Shown piece by piece: positions 9,778 to 19,520 of a DNA stretch of 64,000 bases (the first letter of the stretch is position 1; each line of letters opens with the position of its first letter). Below the pieces are notes generated by a model that was given only the letters and a program-made list of their open reading frames with translations, was not told the DNA's origin and did not search any database. This DNA comes from a bacterium. Its GTDB lineage: Bacteria > Desulfobacterota > DSWW01. The stretch lies in NCBI GenBank assembly GCA_028277985.1, contig JANQFG010000038.1, positions 1 to 64,000 on the forward strand, read 5' to 3'. A program made the translations under genes and the position numbers.

Positions 9778-11031
9778 TCACACGATCTTGATCGTCTCTA
9801 CGGGAGCGACACGACCGGCCCGCCAAGCCGGGTAAAGGCCGGAGAGCATGGTGGCAACGAACACGGCAACAGCGATCATGATCGCGTGCTCCGGAAAGAT
9901 ACCCGCTCTCATCACCGTCGAGACCGCTACGCCCGCCACCTCCATTTCGGCGCCTTCCCCCCCGATCATGGCGGTCATGTCAATGCCCTTTGTACTCAGA
10001 TACAGATAGGGGCCGACGGTCAGGGCAGCAGCCGCGACCAGGCCGACAAGAGCCAGCCAGAGGCTTTCCAGCATCACGAGCCGAAACAGGCTGCCCGGGC
10101 TGAAGCCGATCGCCATCATGATCCCGAACTCGCGCAGCCTTTCCATCACGCTCACGAACAGGGTGTTGAAGATGCCTGCCGCCACGATGATTGCGATCAG
10201 TACCTCCATGAAGATCGCGCCTCCCACCTTCATGGCGATGAAGCCTGCGAGATCGGGTTGGATCTGGTCCCAGGTCAGGGCCGCGACGTCCGGGCCGACC
10301 CGTGCCTGCAGGCGACGGGCCACCTCGCCGCTCTTGCGCTGGTCGTCGATGAACACAGCCACCTGGAGGGCCTCGTCCGGGGCGTAGCCAAGTACGTCGC
10401 GGATCGAGTCGATGGGAAGTATGCAGAGGGCGGCGTCCAGACTGGGGGCGCCCGTGCGCACGATCCCCGAGACGCGGGCCAGCCCGCTGACGATCTCGCC
10501 GTTCTTGTCCGTCAGCGTGTAGACCACCTTCTTGCCCATCTCGGCACCCAGGTTCTTGGCGAGTTTCTTCCCGAGGATGATGCCCCGGTCCCGGCTCGAC
10601 TCGAACAACTCACCTTCTTCCAGCCCCTCCAGGAACGAAAGCGTGTTCTCGTCCTCTACGTCGGGATCATACGCGATGAATCCTCCACCGTAGTTGGCGC
10701 TCGCCGTGGAAAGCATGGCGAATCCCATGATTCGGGTGACGACCCTCTCGACCTCCTGGTCCTCCATCGAAAGGGATGCGAGCCGGTCCGTGTCCACGAC
10801 CGATCGGCTCAGGGTGGGCTTGTCCTGGTACTCGGGATGCTGCAGGGTGACGTGCCCTCCGATCATTCGGGCGGCCAGGTCGATCATGTCGGCGAAGTTC
10901 CGGTCCTGAAAGGAGGTGAAGAGCACGGCCAGGAAACTGCCGAAGGCGATCGATGAGATCGTGATCAGCGTACGTCGACGCCGGCGCCACAGATTGCGCC
11001 AGGCCATAACCCCCAGGCTGGATCCTTTCAT
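9778..11031 (-). CDS. FtsX-like/MacB-type ABC transporter permease
   Basis: N-terminal AWRNLWRRRRRTLITISSIAFGSFLAVL, periplasmic domain, three C-terminal TMs, contiguous with the ATPase. Confidence 0.88.
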   Translation of the reverse strand: MKGSSLGVMAWRNLWRRRRRTLITISSIAFGSFLAVLFTSFQDRNFADMIDLAARMIGGHVTLQHPEYQDKPTLSRSVVDTDRLASLSMEDQEVERVVTRIMGFAMLSTASANYGGGFIAYDPDVEDENTLSFLEGLEEGELFESSRDRGIILGKKLAKNLGAEMGKKVVYTLTDKNGEIVSGLARVSGIVRTGAPSLDAALCILPIDSIRDVLGYAPDEALQVAVFIDDQRKSGEVARRLQARVGPDVAALTWDQIQPDLAGFIAMKVGGAIFMEVLIAIIVAAGIFNTLFVSVMERLREFGIMMAIGFSPGSLFRLVMLESLWLALVGLVAAAALTVGPYLYLSTKGIDMTAMIGGEGAEMEVAGVAVSTVMRAGIFPEHAIMIAVAVFVATMLSGLYPAWRAGRVAPVETIKIV

Positions 11032-11059
11032 CCCATCCTCCTGTCACTCCAACATTTCA

Positions 11060-11147
11060 AAAAAGAAAAAGGGGACGGATCTATTTCTTTCATTTCCCTT
11101 CCTCTCATCTTCCCGACGAAAAAAAATAGATCCGTCCCCTTTTTTGG
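11060..11147. repeat. Family A palindromic repeat inside the exporter operon
   Basis: aaaaaaggggacggatctatttctt ... gaaaaaaaatagatccgtccccttttttgg. Confidence 0.85.
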
Positions 11148-11171
11148 ATCTATCTTTCTGCCTTTCTCACG

Positions 11172-12386
11172 TTACTGGTGTCGCATCGCCTCCACCGGCC
11201 GGATCACCGCGGCCTTCAAGGCCGGGTACACCACGGCGAGGGTCACGATCACGACGAGGACCAGCACCGGCATCGTGAATGTTCTGTCTGTGACCACGGC
11301 ACGCCACACCGGATCCACGGCCAGGCCCATGATGGACGCGCCACCGAGCGTTCCCATGTTGATGCCCACCTCCATCAGGAACCAGAGGCCCGGGACGCTG
11401 AGCGCAAGCCCGAGGAGGACGGCCAGTCCGGTCTGTATCACGCTCTCGACGACGATCAGCCCCAGAACCCATGCGGGGCTGAAACCCAGGGCCTTGAGTA
11501 CGCCGATTTCCCGGATGCGTTCGAACACGGCCATCAACATCGCATTCAGGATCAGGATGCCGATGGCGATGTAGATGATGAAGAAGATGACGATCATCAG
11601 CCCCCGGACCGAGTCGAGCATGGAGGCGATGGTGGGCATCAGCTCACGCCAGGACTGGACGTCGAGCCCTGCGGCGATCTGGCGGATCGCCTCGGCAGCC
11701 TCTTCGATCTCGACTCCTTCCGGTCGTCGGACGATGATCTGATGGGCGCCGTCGTGCATGGCAAAGAAATCCCGAAAGGCCTTCACGGTCATGAAGACGC
11801 CGGTGCGGTCCGTCATGTCGCTCACGCCCTTGAGCACCCCCCGCACCCGGTAAAGGTCGTTTGCGATGCTGCCGTCGGCGGCCTGGCTGAGGGCCACCAG
11901 CTCATCACCCGGGTCGACCCCGAGGGTCTGGGCCAGTTGTCGTCCGATCACGACTTCCTTTGGGCGCTCCTCGGCCAACCAGTCGCCGAGGGCGACGTGC
12001 TTGTGGATATCGCTCACCTCGGCGTCCCGCTGCGTGGTCACCCCCCGGAAGGACACGCCTGCCGAGGATTCGCCGGCCGCGGCAAGCCCGCCTCCCAGCA
12101 GACGGGCGCAGGCGCGGAATCCGAGCTCCTCGACCTTCTCGAGCAGGGACTCCGGGTCCCCGATGCTGGCATACAGCGATGGGTTGTCCCGGAAATCCTG
12201 GGCAAAGACCTGCACATCGCCCAGCTCCAGGTTCAGGATGTTGCGCTCCATGCCCACAAAGTAGCCTTCCAGAAGGCCGCTGTAGAGGATCATGACCCAC
12301 AGGGCGAGCGTCATGGCCGCCACGGTCACGACGGTACGCCGCCGGCTCCGCCAGATGTTTCTCCAGGCCATCTTGAGCAGATTCAC
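11172..12386 (-). CDS. FtsX-like/MacB-type ABC transporter permease
   Basis: MAWRNIWRSRRRTVVTVAAMTLALWVMILYSG plus C-terminal TM cluster; paralog of 9778..11031. Confidence 0.88.
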   Translation of the reverse strand: MNLLKMAWRNIWRSRRRTVVTVAAMTLALWVMILYSGLLEGYFVGMERNILNLELGDVQVFAQDFRDNPSLYASIGDPESLLEKVEELGFRACARLLGGGLAAAGESSAGVSFRGVTTQRDAEVSDIHKHVALGDWLAEERPKEVVIGRQLAQTLGVDPGDELVALSQAADGSIANDLYRVRGVLKGVSDMTDRTGVFMTVKAFRDFFAMHDGAHQIIVRRPEGVEIEEAAEAIRQIAAGLDVQSWRELMPTIASMLDSVRGLMIVIFFIIYIAIGILILNAMLMAVFERIREIGVLKALGFSPAWVLGLIVVESVIQTGLAVLLGLALSVPGLWFLMEVGINMGTLGGASIMGLAVDPVWRAVVTDRTFTMPVLVLVVIVTLAVVYPALKAAVIRPVEAMRHQ

Positions 12387-12463
12387 GTTGTAGGCTCCTT
12401 GCGGTATTCGGAGACTCTATTTCTTTTTCGGCCCGGAATCAATTCGGATGTCGTGGACGAAAT

Positions 12464-12530
12464 CGGGGACGGTTACAGGCCGAAATGGGGTAAGGGTACC
12501 GCGTTCCGCCCATATCGGATACTGTCCCCA
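12464..12530. repeat. Degenerate GGGGACGGT...ACTGTCCCC palindrome between divergent genes
   Basis: tcggggacggttacagg and ggatactgtcccc in opposite orientation. Confidence 0.45.
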
Positions 12531-12690
12531 AGTTCCGAAACCGCTGCGGCGACCGATTCATCCAAGTAGGACATTCTAAACGTAATATATATCATTATAA
12601 TAGACGAGGATTACCGGAGAGGTGTGACAGAGAGAGAATCGGGGGCAGCCTCGGCTTGTGGTAACTCACTAATATTGAAGAGGAACGACC

Positions 12691-13926
12691 ATGTTTTGGA
12701 GACGGCTTGGGCGGATGGTGAGAACAGGGATGATTGCGGCGATGGTGCTGAGTTGGGCCCTCACGGGGTGCGGCTCGGATGACGAAGACGGCTTCGGTGT
12801 GCCTCTCGGGACTCCGGATGATCCGGGCGGCGGTGACGGCATCATTCTCACCCCTGCCTCCGAGAATGACCCTCACCTGCCGGAAAGTCCCGGCCCCTGG
12901 TTCGAGGGTTGGTATACCCGGGTGACCGATGTGGGGGGAAGCCGCTCCGTGGCGGTCATCGTGGCCTCCCACCTGCCGAAGGGCGTGACTTACATGCCGG
13001 GCATGGACCTGCCAGGCTACGTGAATGTGCTCATCGGTGAGGGCGACGGAACACCCACCCTCTCCCTCACCGCCTTTCCGGACCAGACCATGACCCTGGT
13101 GAACGGTCAGCCCGTCTCGCGAGACCCGATCGCCGGAATGCCCACCTATTTCGAGTGGGTCACCACGGGCCCGCAGGCCTTTGGCACGGTTACCGAAGAC
13201 AGCGTGGACATAAGCATCCCGGACGTCGTGGATATCCGCATCCAGACAACCAACCGGATCCCCTGGGACGTGGAAGACCCCTTTGAGAGCCCGGAAGGGT
13301 TCCTGGCATCCGCTCCCGTGCCCCTTCACTGGTGGGTTCAGAGCCTGGGGTCGGACGCAGAGTACGAGTACACCATTTACGGAGAGAATGGCCCGGAAAC
13401 CGTGAGCGGGACCGGCTACGCCCATCTGGAGAAGAACTGGCAGAGGGAATTCCCCATCGGTTGGGTGTGGACCCAGGGGATTGCCCCGGGCAACGAAGCG
13501 CAGTTCGTGGCCAGCATCGCCAAAGTGGATCTTCTCAACGGCACCATCATCGATCCATGGATCGTGGCCTATCGCTCCCCTAACGTGTCCTGGAATTTCC
13601 AGTTCTTCATTCCCGGCATGACCGCGACCACCCGGATGGATCCCTGTGCGGGCACGTTCTATATGAAGTTGCGGGATCCCTTCCGGACGTTGATCTACGA
13701 CGCCTCGGCACCGCCTGGTTCCTTTGGCGATGTTTCGATTCCAACCGAAGACGGGTTCATCACCCAGAAGGGGGGCGAATCCTTTTCCGCAACCGTGGAG
13801 GTGACGGCCTCCTGGCACATCCCGTTGGGCGGCCTCGCCGATGTCGAGTTCCCGATCGAGTCGAGGGTCTTCCACAACGCCGTCCTCGAGTTCGGCAACG
13901 GCTTCGTCTGCCCCGACCCTCCCTAG
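12691..13926 (+). CDS. Tocopherol cyclase-like / lipocalin-like lipoprotein
   Basis: Lipobox ALTGC; PWFEGWYTRV near the N-terminus and HLEKNWQREFPIGWVWTQG, resembling the FEGWY and EKNW...FP..W.W motifs of tocopherol cyclase-like proteins. Confidence 0.65.
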   Translation: MFWRRLGRMVRTGMIAAMVLSWALTGCGSDDEDGFGVPLGTPDDPGGGDGIILTPASENDPHLPESPGPWFEGWYTRVTDVGGSRSVAVIVASHLPKGVTYMPGMDLPGYVNVLIGEGDGTPTLSLTAFPDQTMTLVNGQPVSRDPIAGMPTYFEWVTTGPQAFGTVTEDSVDISIPDVVDIRIQTTNRIPWDVEDPFESPEGFLASAPVPLHWWVQSLGSDAEYEYTIYGENGPETVSGTGYAHLEKNWQREFPIGWVWTQGIAPGNEAQFVASIAKVDLLNGTIIDPWIVAYRSPNVSWNFQFFIPGMTATTRMDPCAGTFYMKLRDPFRTLIYDASAPPGSFGDVSIPTEDGFITQKGGESFSATVEVTASWHIPLGGLADVEFPIESRVFHNAVLEFGNGFVCPDPP

Positions 13927-13945
13927 CCTCCCAGTCGGGGTCACC

Positions 13946-14239
13946 CAATTGCGCAACATCCCCGCGCACACTCAAATCGGGGACAGCCACTAATTATCGA
14001 GAAACCAGTGGCTGTCCCCAATTTCGCTAAGCGTAGGAGGACAATTGCGTAACAAAGCCGGGCGTTTAAATCAGGGACAGCCACCGAATTCAGGCAAAAT
14101 GAGTGGCTGTCCCTATTTTCGCAGGTAAATGAGTGGCTGTCCCCAGTTTCGCTAAGCGGAGGCGGACAATTGCGTAACAAAGCCAGGCGTTTAAATCAGG
14201 GACAGCCACCGAACTCGGGTAGATAAGTGGCTGTCCCCG
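13946..14239. repeat. Cluster of family B hairpins (GGGACAGCCACYG...RRGTGGCTGTCCC) with a duplicated CAATTGCGTAACAAAGCC-GGCGTTTAAATC spacer
   Basis: Three hairpins (about 13977-14019, 14072-14114, 14196-14239), one solo right arm (14131-14146), and a repeated spacer at 14042 and 14166 with a diverged copy at 13946. Confidence 0.85.
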
Positions 14240-14290
14240 ATCTAGTCGGATGCTGCGAGCGGAGCGCTGCAGCCTCCCGGTGCCATGGGG

Positions 14291-15541
14291 CTAGGGCTTG
14301 GCCTGGAACGTGACGAAGGGCTCGGACGCCAGGGCGTACTCCTCGGTCAGGTATTGCTCGTACCGCTCATCACCCTCTACGAATGCCTTGAAGAGTGAGA
14401 CCGTGAACAAGTTCGTGATGCGGTGGGCCTCGTCGATGTCCAGGGCCGGAGGGTTGCAGGGTTCGGTGAAAGCGGTCCCCAGGAGAAGATCGATCATCCA
14501 CTGCTTGATTCCCCTGACTTTCATGCCATGGATCAGGTCGCAGGAATTCGAGAAGGAGAAGTGCACAGCGTCCTCGAGGTCCGTCTGAAAGACCTGATCG
14601 CTCATGAGCCCGAAGGGACGGTCGTTGTTCTCCTCGATGGGCGTGGTTGTGTCATTGGTGCCCCCAATGATCAGGGTGGGCACGCTGATGGCTTCGAGCT
14701 CCCCGTCGCCGAACCAGGCAGAGGCGGGTGCGAGGGGCGCGATCGCATCCACCCGGGAGTCCGGAGGGATAGGCTCGAACCCCTCCGGCAGTTCGGAGGC
14801 GACCTCCTCAGGCGGGTCCGCCCCAAACCCTGCCGCCATGGCGAAACTCGTGAATCCTCCAAACGAGTGACCGCACACACCGATCCGCTCCGAATCGATC
14901 CTTCCATAGAAGGGGTCGCCTGCGTCCTCTGTCTTCTCGAGCATGCGCGTGATCAGGAAAGAGACGTCGAGCGGCCGCGCAACCATCATTTCCTCCAGAG
15001 GGGCGAAGGTGCCGCCGAGCTCGTCGAGCAGCGTATTGCCGATATGACCTGGAGCCACCACGATGAACCCATGGCTTGCAAGAATCTCGGTCAGGAAGAA
15101 GGACTGGTACCGAAGGCCGCCGGACCCGTGGGAAAAAACGATAAGCGGAAACTCGTCCGCCCCCGAGACAGGCGGTGCGTCGAAGGCCAGTTCAGAAGGA
15201 CTGGTGAATACGACCGGCAGGGAGAGTATCTCGACGGTCACCTGGTACAGGCTCGGGCCGCCGGTGGCGTCCTTTTGGTCGACAGGGTACCAGGCGTCCA
15301 CGGGTAACTCCCGGCCCCCGCGATCCGCATCCACGATCGTGAACGAGCTGCGGCCCACCGAAAATGGGCCGACCTCGTCGGGTGAGTGGAGTCCATCGCC
15401 GCCCGAGTGACCGAAGGCTTCCTCCGTATCCGACCCGCACGCGGTCACGGCGAGGACGGCCGCCATCGTGAAGAGGACCACAAGAAGCCGTAGCGGCCGG
15501 GCACTGTGAAGGATGTGAACCGAAGTCGCAGGCACATTCAT
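14291..15541 (-). CDS. Alpha/beta-hydrolase lipoprotein (PAF-acetylhydrolase/dienelactone hydrolase-like)
   Basis: Lipobox AVTAC; nucleophile elbow GHSFGG; FSHGSGG oxyanion motif. Confidence 0.75.
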   Translation of the reverse strand: MNVPATSVHILHSARPLRLLVVLFTMAAVLAVTACGSDTEEAFGHSGGDGLHSPDEVGPFSVGRSSFTIVDADRGGRELPVDAWYPVDQKDATGGPSLYQVTVEILSLPVVFTSPSELAFDAPPVSGADEFPLIVFSHGSGGLRYQSFFLTEILASHGFIVVAPGHIGNTLLDELGGTFAPLEEMMVARPLDVSFLITRMLEKTEDAGDPFYGRIDSERIGVCGHSFGGFTSFAMAAGFGADPPEEVASELPEGFEPIPPDSRVDAIAPLAPASAWFGDGELEAISVPTLIIGGTNDTTTPIEENNDRPFGLMSDQVFQTDLEDAVHFSFSNSCDLIHGMKVRGIKQWMIDLLLGTAFTEPCNPPALDIDEAHRITNLFTVSLFKAFVEGDERYEQYLTEEYALASEPFVTFQAKP

Positions 15542-15629
15542 GGGAAATCCTCCTTATGGGGCGGATGCATGGACGCCCAGCATAGTGCATCCGACGGGCC
15601 GGGTCGAGGCATAAACCCAATCTTCTACA

Positions 15630-15711
15630 GTTCGGGGACAGCCACCGAACTACGGGAGATAAGTGGCTGTCCCCGAACTATCTGAGATAAGTGGCTGTCC
15701 CCGAACTATCC
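15630..15711. repeat. Family B hairpin plus extra right arm
   Basis: ttcggggacagccaccgaactacgggagataagtggctgtccccgaactatctgagataagtggctgtccccgaac. Confidence 0.85.
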
Positions 15712-15715
15712 GGAG

Positions 15716-15761
15716 AGATCCCCGCTTTCGCGGGGGTGACGGTTTTTGCGGGGATGACGGC
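15716..15761. repeat. Family D repeat (GATCCCCGCTTTCGCGGGGGTGACGG...GCGGGGATGACGG)
   Basis: Direct reading; palindromic GC-rich element adjacent to a family B hairpin. Confidence 0.6.
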
Positions 15762-15830
15762 CTGTGAGCTTGAGCCTTTCGGCGTTCCTAAGCTATTATA
15801 ACCGCTTACATTGTCCGGAAAGGCGGCTGC

Positions 15831-17987
15831 ATGAGCAAGCTCGGCTCCTACTTGAGAGACCTGTTCAACTCGATCCTGAATTTTCACTATCTTCTTCCGG
15901 TGACCGCCGTTGTCCTCATCCTGATCCTGGGCGCTGCGCTGTACAACGTGGCCGAGGAAACAGGCTATATGCGCGAGCAACTCCGCGAGGACTTCAACCA
16001 GCAGCAGCTGATCCTCGCCCGCCAAGCAGCCCTCCGCATCCACAAGGAGCTGAAGGACATCTCGGCAGAGGTGCGACGCCTGACCGAAGCAATGGAGGGG
16101 GCAGCCCCGTCATCGGCTCTTCACCCGTACATGCGAACTACCCTCGACTACAACCACGGCAAGGGCCTCAAAGAAATCGGACGAGTCTCGGCAGAAGGGG
16201 CTGTGCTCGAGTCGGTCCGTACCACCGACTCGCCGCTTTTGGAACACTCGAAGATCCCGGCCGGTTGCCTCGTGGACGAACCGAAAGCCATATTTCTCGG
16301 GCCCCTCCAGGTGCGAGGCGATAAATCAGAAGACAAGGTCGTTGTCGGTCTCGTCTGCTCTTCAATGAAGGGCAAACGCTTCGACGGCCAGGTACTCTAC
16401 GGCGTGGTGGACGTGACCCACCTGCTGCGCACGACGGCCGAGGGTATCCGTTCCGGCAAGACCGGCTACGCCTGGGTGCTGGACGAGCAGGGCCGCTTTC
16501 TCTTCCATCCGGACCGCGACTTCATCGGCAAGAACGCCTTCACGGCCCGCGCCGAGCGGGAGCCCTACATCAGCTTCAACGAAATCAACCGGATCATGAA
16601 GGAGAGCATGCTCACCGGGGAGGAAGGGTCGGGGAATTACGTGAGCGGTTGGCATAGAGGGGTCGAGGGCGAGATGGCCAAGCTCATCGCCTACTCGCCG
16701 GTCCGGACGACGACCCTCCCGCCCGGAAGACTCTGGTCCGTGGCCGTTTCCGCTCCCACCAGCGAGGTAGCCGCAACGGTGGACGAGATGCGGAGCCGGC
16801 AACTGATCACACAGATCGCGATCATCGGCGTGATGTTCGGGTTCGCCCTGCTGGTGGTGGTCTACCAGAGGCGGAGCGCAAGATCCCTGAAGAGGCAGGT
16901 GAGCGTGCAAGAGGAGTTCATCTCCTCGGTCGTGCAGAACTCGGTGGATGCGATCATCTTCATCGACAATGACAACCAGGTCAAGATGTGGAACAAGGGG
17001 GCGGAGATGACCTTCGGCTACACAGCCGAAGAGATGCTGGGTAGCCGGTTTCGGCGCCTGATCCCGCCGGACATCGACGCAGATGAAGAACTGGGCCGCA
17101 TCCGGGAAGAGGTGCAGCAAAAGGGGTTCCTCAGGAACTACCAGGCGCAGCGGATCACCAAATCCGGCAAACGCATCACCGTGAACATCTCCCGCACGAT
17201 GCTCTACAACAAGCAGGGGCAACCCCTGGGAAGCACAGCGATTATCACGGACATGAGCGAAAAGCTGGAAATGGACAAACACATCTACAACACGGAGAAG
17301 CTTGCGTCCATCGGGATCCTGGCCGCCGGCGTGGCCCACGAAATCAACAACCCCCTTGCCGTCATTCTCGGATTCACCGACCTGCTCAAGGAGAAGTTTG
17401 AAAAGGGCACGCCCGAGAGGGAAGACCTCCAGTTGATCGAGGGCAACGCAAACCACGCCAAGCAGATCGTCGAGAACCTGCTCGGCTTTGCCCGTGTCAC
17501 CGAAGGACTGGAGGATCACGTCGATATCAACCGGGCCCTGACCACCGTCAGCAATATCGTTCAGAACACACTGATGACCAAGAAGGTCGAATTCGTGAGC
17601 GAAATCGGCGAAAATCTCCCCCCGGTGGCCGGCGACGCGAGAGAATTTCAGCAGGTCGTGTTCAATCTCATCAACAATGCAGTGGCCGCCATGGATGAGG
17701 AGGGGGGAATCCTGACCCTGAAAGCGTGGGCGGAAGACGCCAAGGTGCTCGTCCAGGTCCAGGACACGGGCGCCGGAATCCCGGACCGGATCAAGGGACA
17801 GATCTTCGATCCTTTCTTCACGACGAAGAAGGTGGGGCAGGGGACAGGCCTCGGGCTTTCGCTCTGTTACGGGATCGTTCAGAAGTACGGCGGCAGAATG
17901 GATTTCACCAGCGTGTCTCGGGAAGACACGCAGGACGCCCCAAGTGGAACCACCTTCACGGTGACCATGCCGCTTTACGAGGCCTGA
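15831..17987 (+). CDS. Sensor histidine kinase with extracytoplasmic Cache domain, PAS, HisKA and HATPase
   Basis: Two TMs flanking a Cache-like segment (GKTGYAWVLDEQGRFLFHPD); PAS; H-box AAGVAHEINNPLAVILGF; QVQDTGAGIPDRIKGQIFDPFFTTKKVGQGTGLGLSL. Confidence 0.92.
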   Translation: MSKLGSYLRDLFNSILNFHYLLPVTAVVLILILGAALYNVAEETGYMREQLREDFNQQQLILARQAALRIHKELKDISAEVRRLTEAMEGAAPSSALHPYMRTTLDYNHGKGLKEIGRVSAEGAVLESVRTTDSPLLEHSKIPAGCLVDEPKAIFLGPLQVRGDKSEDKVVVGLVCSSMKGKRFDGQVLYGVVDVTHLLRTTAEGIRSGKTGYAWVLDEQGRFLFHPDRDFIGKNAFTARAEREPYISFNEINRIMKESMLTGEEGSGNYVSGWHRGVEGEMAKLIAYSPVRTTTLPPGRLWSVAVSAPTSEVAATVDEMRSRQLITQIAIIGVMFGFALLVVVYQRRSARSLKRQVSVQEEFISSVVQNSVDAIIFIDNDNQVKMWNKGAEMTFGYTAEEMLGSRFRRLIPPDIDADEELGRIREEVQQKGFLRNYQAQRITKSGKRITVNISRTMLYNKQGQPLGSTAIITDMSEKLEMDKHIYNTEKLASIGILAAGVAHEINNPLAVILGFTDLLKEKFEKGTPEREDLQLIEGNANHAKQIVENLLGFARVTEGLEDHVDINRALTTVSNIVQNTLMTKKVEFVSEIGENLPPVAGDAREFQQVVFNLINNAVAAMDEEGGILTLKAWAEDAKVLVQVQDTGAGIPDRIKGQIFDPFFTTKKVGQGTGLGLSLCYGIVQKYGGRMDFTSVSREDTQDAPSGTTFTVTMPLYEA

Positions 17988-17990
17988 TCC

Positions 17991-18021
17991 CGGGAGATTG
18001 CTTCGCTCCGCTCGCAATGTC
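17991..18021. repeat. Family E repeat (GATTGCTTCGCTCCGCTCGCAATG)
   Basis: gggagattgcttcgctccgctcgcaatgtcc. Confidence 0.65.
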
Positions 18022-18130
18022 CTATATTGCCGGAGATTGCGAGGGCGCGTGAGCGCCCGCGGCAACCCCTCGGCACCGTGAATTCCTTCTCCCCTCCGGA
18101 GCGTGTCGATAAATGGACTATCTCAACGAT

Positions 18131-18200
18131 TCTGTCATGCCTGCGAAGCCTGCCCCCCGCCTACAGACTGCGGGGGGCAGGCTTCGTAGAAATGATGGGG
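18131..18200. repeat. Family D-like long palindrome (GTCATGCCTGCGAAGCCTGCCCCCCGC...GCGGGGGGCAGGCTTCG)
   Basis: cgaagcctgccccccgcctacagactgcggggggcaggcttcg, near-perfect arms. Confidence 0.7.
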
Positions 18201-18255
18201 AATAAGCGTTCTTAGACACCCCCTCGAGGGAGAGGGGATAGAGGAGGAGCAACGC

Positions 18256-19509
18256 ATGAAGATTAACAAGACCAGGCTGCTGTTTGGTTTTCTCCTGCTC
18301 CTTCTGACCGCAGTCCCTTGGATGGCCGGGTGCAGCAGCGACGAGGCTGTCCAAAGCGAGGGCAACGGAGCCCCCGCGCGGCCTGAGCCGCCCTATGACT
18401 GGGCCGACCCGGATCTTGCGAGCCGCCTCGACCAGGCCCTGGAGGGCTGGGTCGAGGATTTGGGGCTCTACGGTGCTGCGGCCGTCGTCACGACTCCGGG
18501 ATGGCTCGACTGGTCTGCCGCCACCGGCGTGCGCGACCTGGATACGATGGAGCCCTTTCGGGTCGACGAGCTTGCCCGCATCGCAAGCGCCACGAAGACG
18601 CATACGGCAGCCGTCATCCTGCAACTCGTGGACGAGGGCCCGTTCACGCTTGAGAGGACCCTGGCCGCTGTTGCGCCCGGTTACCCGAACGCCGCCAACA
18701 TCACCGTCCGGCATCTCCTCCAGCATCGGAGTGGGATCCCTGACATTCAGCTCGTGGACGGTGTCTTTATTGCTGCCGTGCTCTTACAGCCGGAGAGATG
18801 GTGGATTCCCGGGGAGGTCCTCAGGTGGACCTACCTGCCCTTTCCGCTCTACAACATCTTTTCGGGGGAGTTCGTGCCCAGGGAGCCGGTCGGGGCGCCC
18901 GGTGAAAAGTACCACTATTCTCAGCCCGGCTACTTTGGGCTCGGGATCATCATCGAGACGCTGACCGGAAAGGACCTCGCAACCGTTTACCGGGAGCGCA
19001 TCTTCCAGACCCTCGGAATGACCGAAGCGTACCTGCCCGGCGAGAACGAGCCTTTCGAACCCTGGGGCTACACCAGCCTGTTCGGCCTCCTGGAGGAGAA
19101 GGTCCCGAGTACGGAACTGGCGAGTTCTCCAAACGGGCTGAACAGCGTGGGGTGGGCAGCAGGGGGGATCGTCGCCAATGCCCGCAACCTGGTGACGTTC
19201 CTGTCGGCGTTCGTGGAAGGGCGCCTGTGCTCCGAGGAGAGAATCGCCGACGCGATGGAATGGCTGGCCATGAATCCGGACGACGTCGAGGGCGAAGGAG
19301 AGTACGGACTCGGGTTGGTCAGACGCTACTACGACGGGTTCACCACCCTGGGGCACGATGGTGCGCTGCCGGGCAGCGGCTCCGTCATGCGGTACATCCC
19401 CGCGCTCGATGTCTATGTAGGCGCCGTCACCAACACGGACGGCAGGAACCCCGAGGTGCCCGACCTGGTCGAACGGGTTCATGCCGCACTGCTGAACGAA
19501 GTCCCGTAA
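18256..19509 (+). CDS. Serine hydrolase lipoprotein (beta-lactamase/class C, D-Ala-D-Ala carboxypeptidase-like)
   Basis: Lipobox MAGC; IASATKTHTAAVILQLVDEG (SxTK); YHYSQPGYFGLGIIIE (YxN-like position); GHDGALPG. Confidence 0.82.
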   Translation: MKINKTRLLFGFLLLLLTAVPWMAGCSSDEAVQSEGNGAPARPEPPYDWADPDLASRLDQALEGWVEDLGLYGAAAVVTTPGWLDWSAATGVRDLDTMEPFRVDELARIASATKTHTAAVILQLVDEGPFTLERTLAAVAPGYPNAANITVRHLLQHRSGIPDIQLVDGVFIAAVLLQPERWWIPGEVLRWTYLPFPLYNIFSGEFVPREPVGAPGEKYHYSQPGYFGLGIIIETLTGKDLATVYRERIFQTLGMTEAYLPGENEPFEPWGYTSLFGLLEEKVPSTELASSPNGLNSVGWAAGGIVANARNLVTFLSAFVEGRLCSEERIADAMEWLAMNPDDVEGEGEYGLGLVRRYYDGFTTLGHDGALPGSGSVMRYIPALDVYVGAVTNTDGRNPEVPDLVERVHAALLNEVP

Positions 19510-19520
19510 AGCCCGCGAAG

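Noticed and set aside
9718-10956. 412-aa plus-strand ORF
   Set aside because: Shadow of the FtsX-like permease; His/Asp/Gln-rich composition without a recognisable domain.
9066-12386. Antimicrobial peptide/bacteriocin export cluster
   Set aside because: The ATPase and two FtsX-like permeases fit LolCDE/MacB-type envelope export; no peptide precursor or processing gene nearby.
11178-12569. 463-aa plus-strand ORF
   Set aside because: Antisense to a clear permease gene; composition typical of high-GC shadow ORFs.
12595-13971. 458-aa minus-strand ORF
   Set aside because: Antisense to the tocopherol cyclase-like lipoprotein, which has an RBS, signal peptide and family motifs.
13946-14239. CRISPR array
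   Set aside because: Repeats are imperfect palindromes with conserved spacers, variable spacing and solo arms; no cas genes.
16362-18065. 567-aa minus-strand ORF
   Set aside because: Antisense to an unambiguous histidine kinase.
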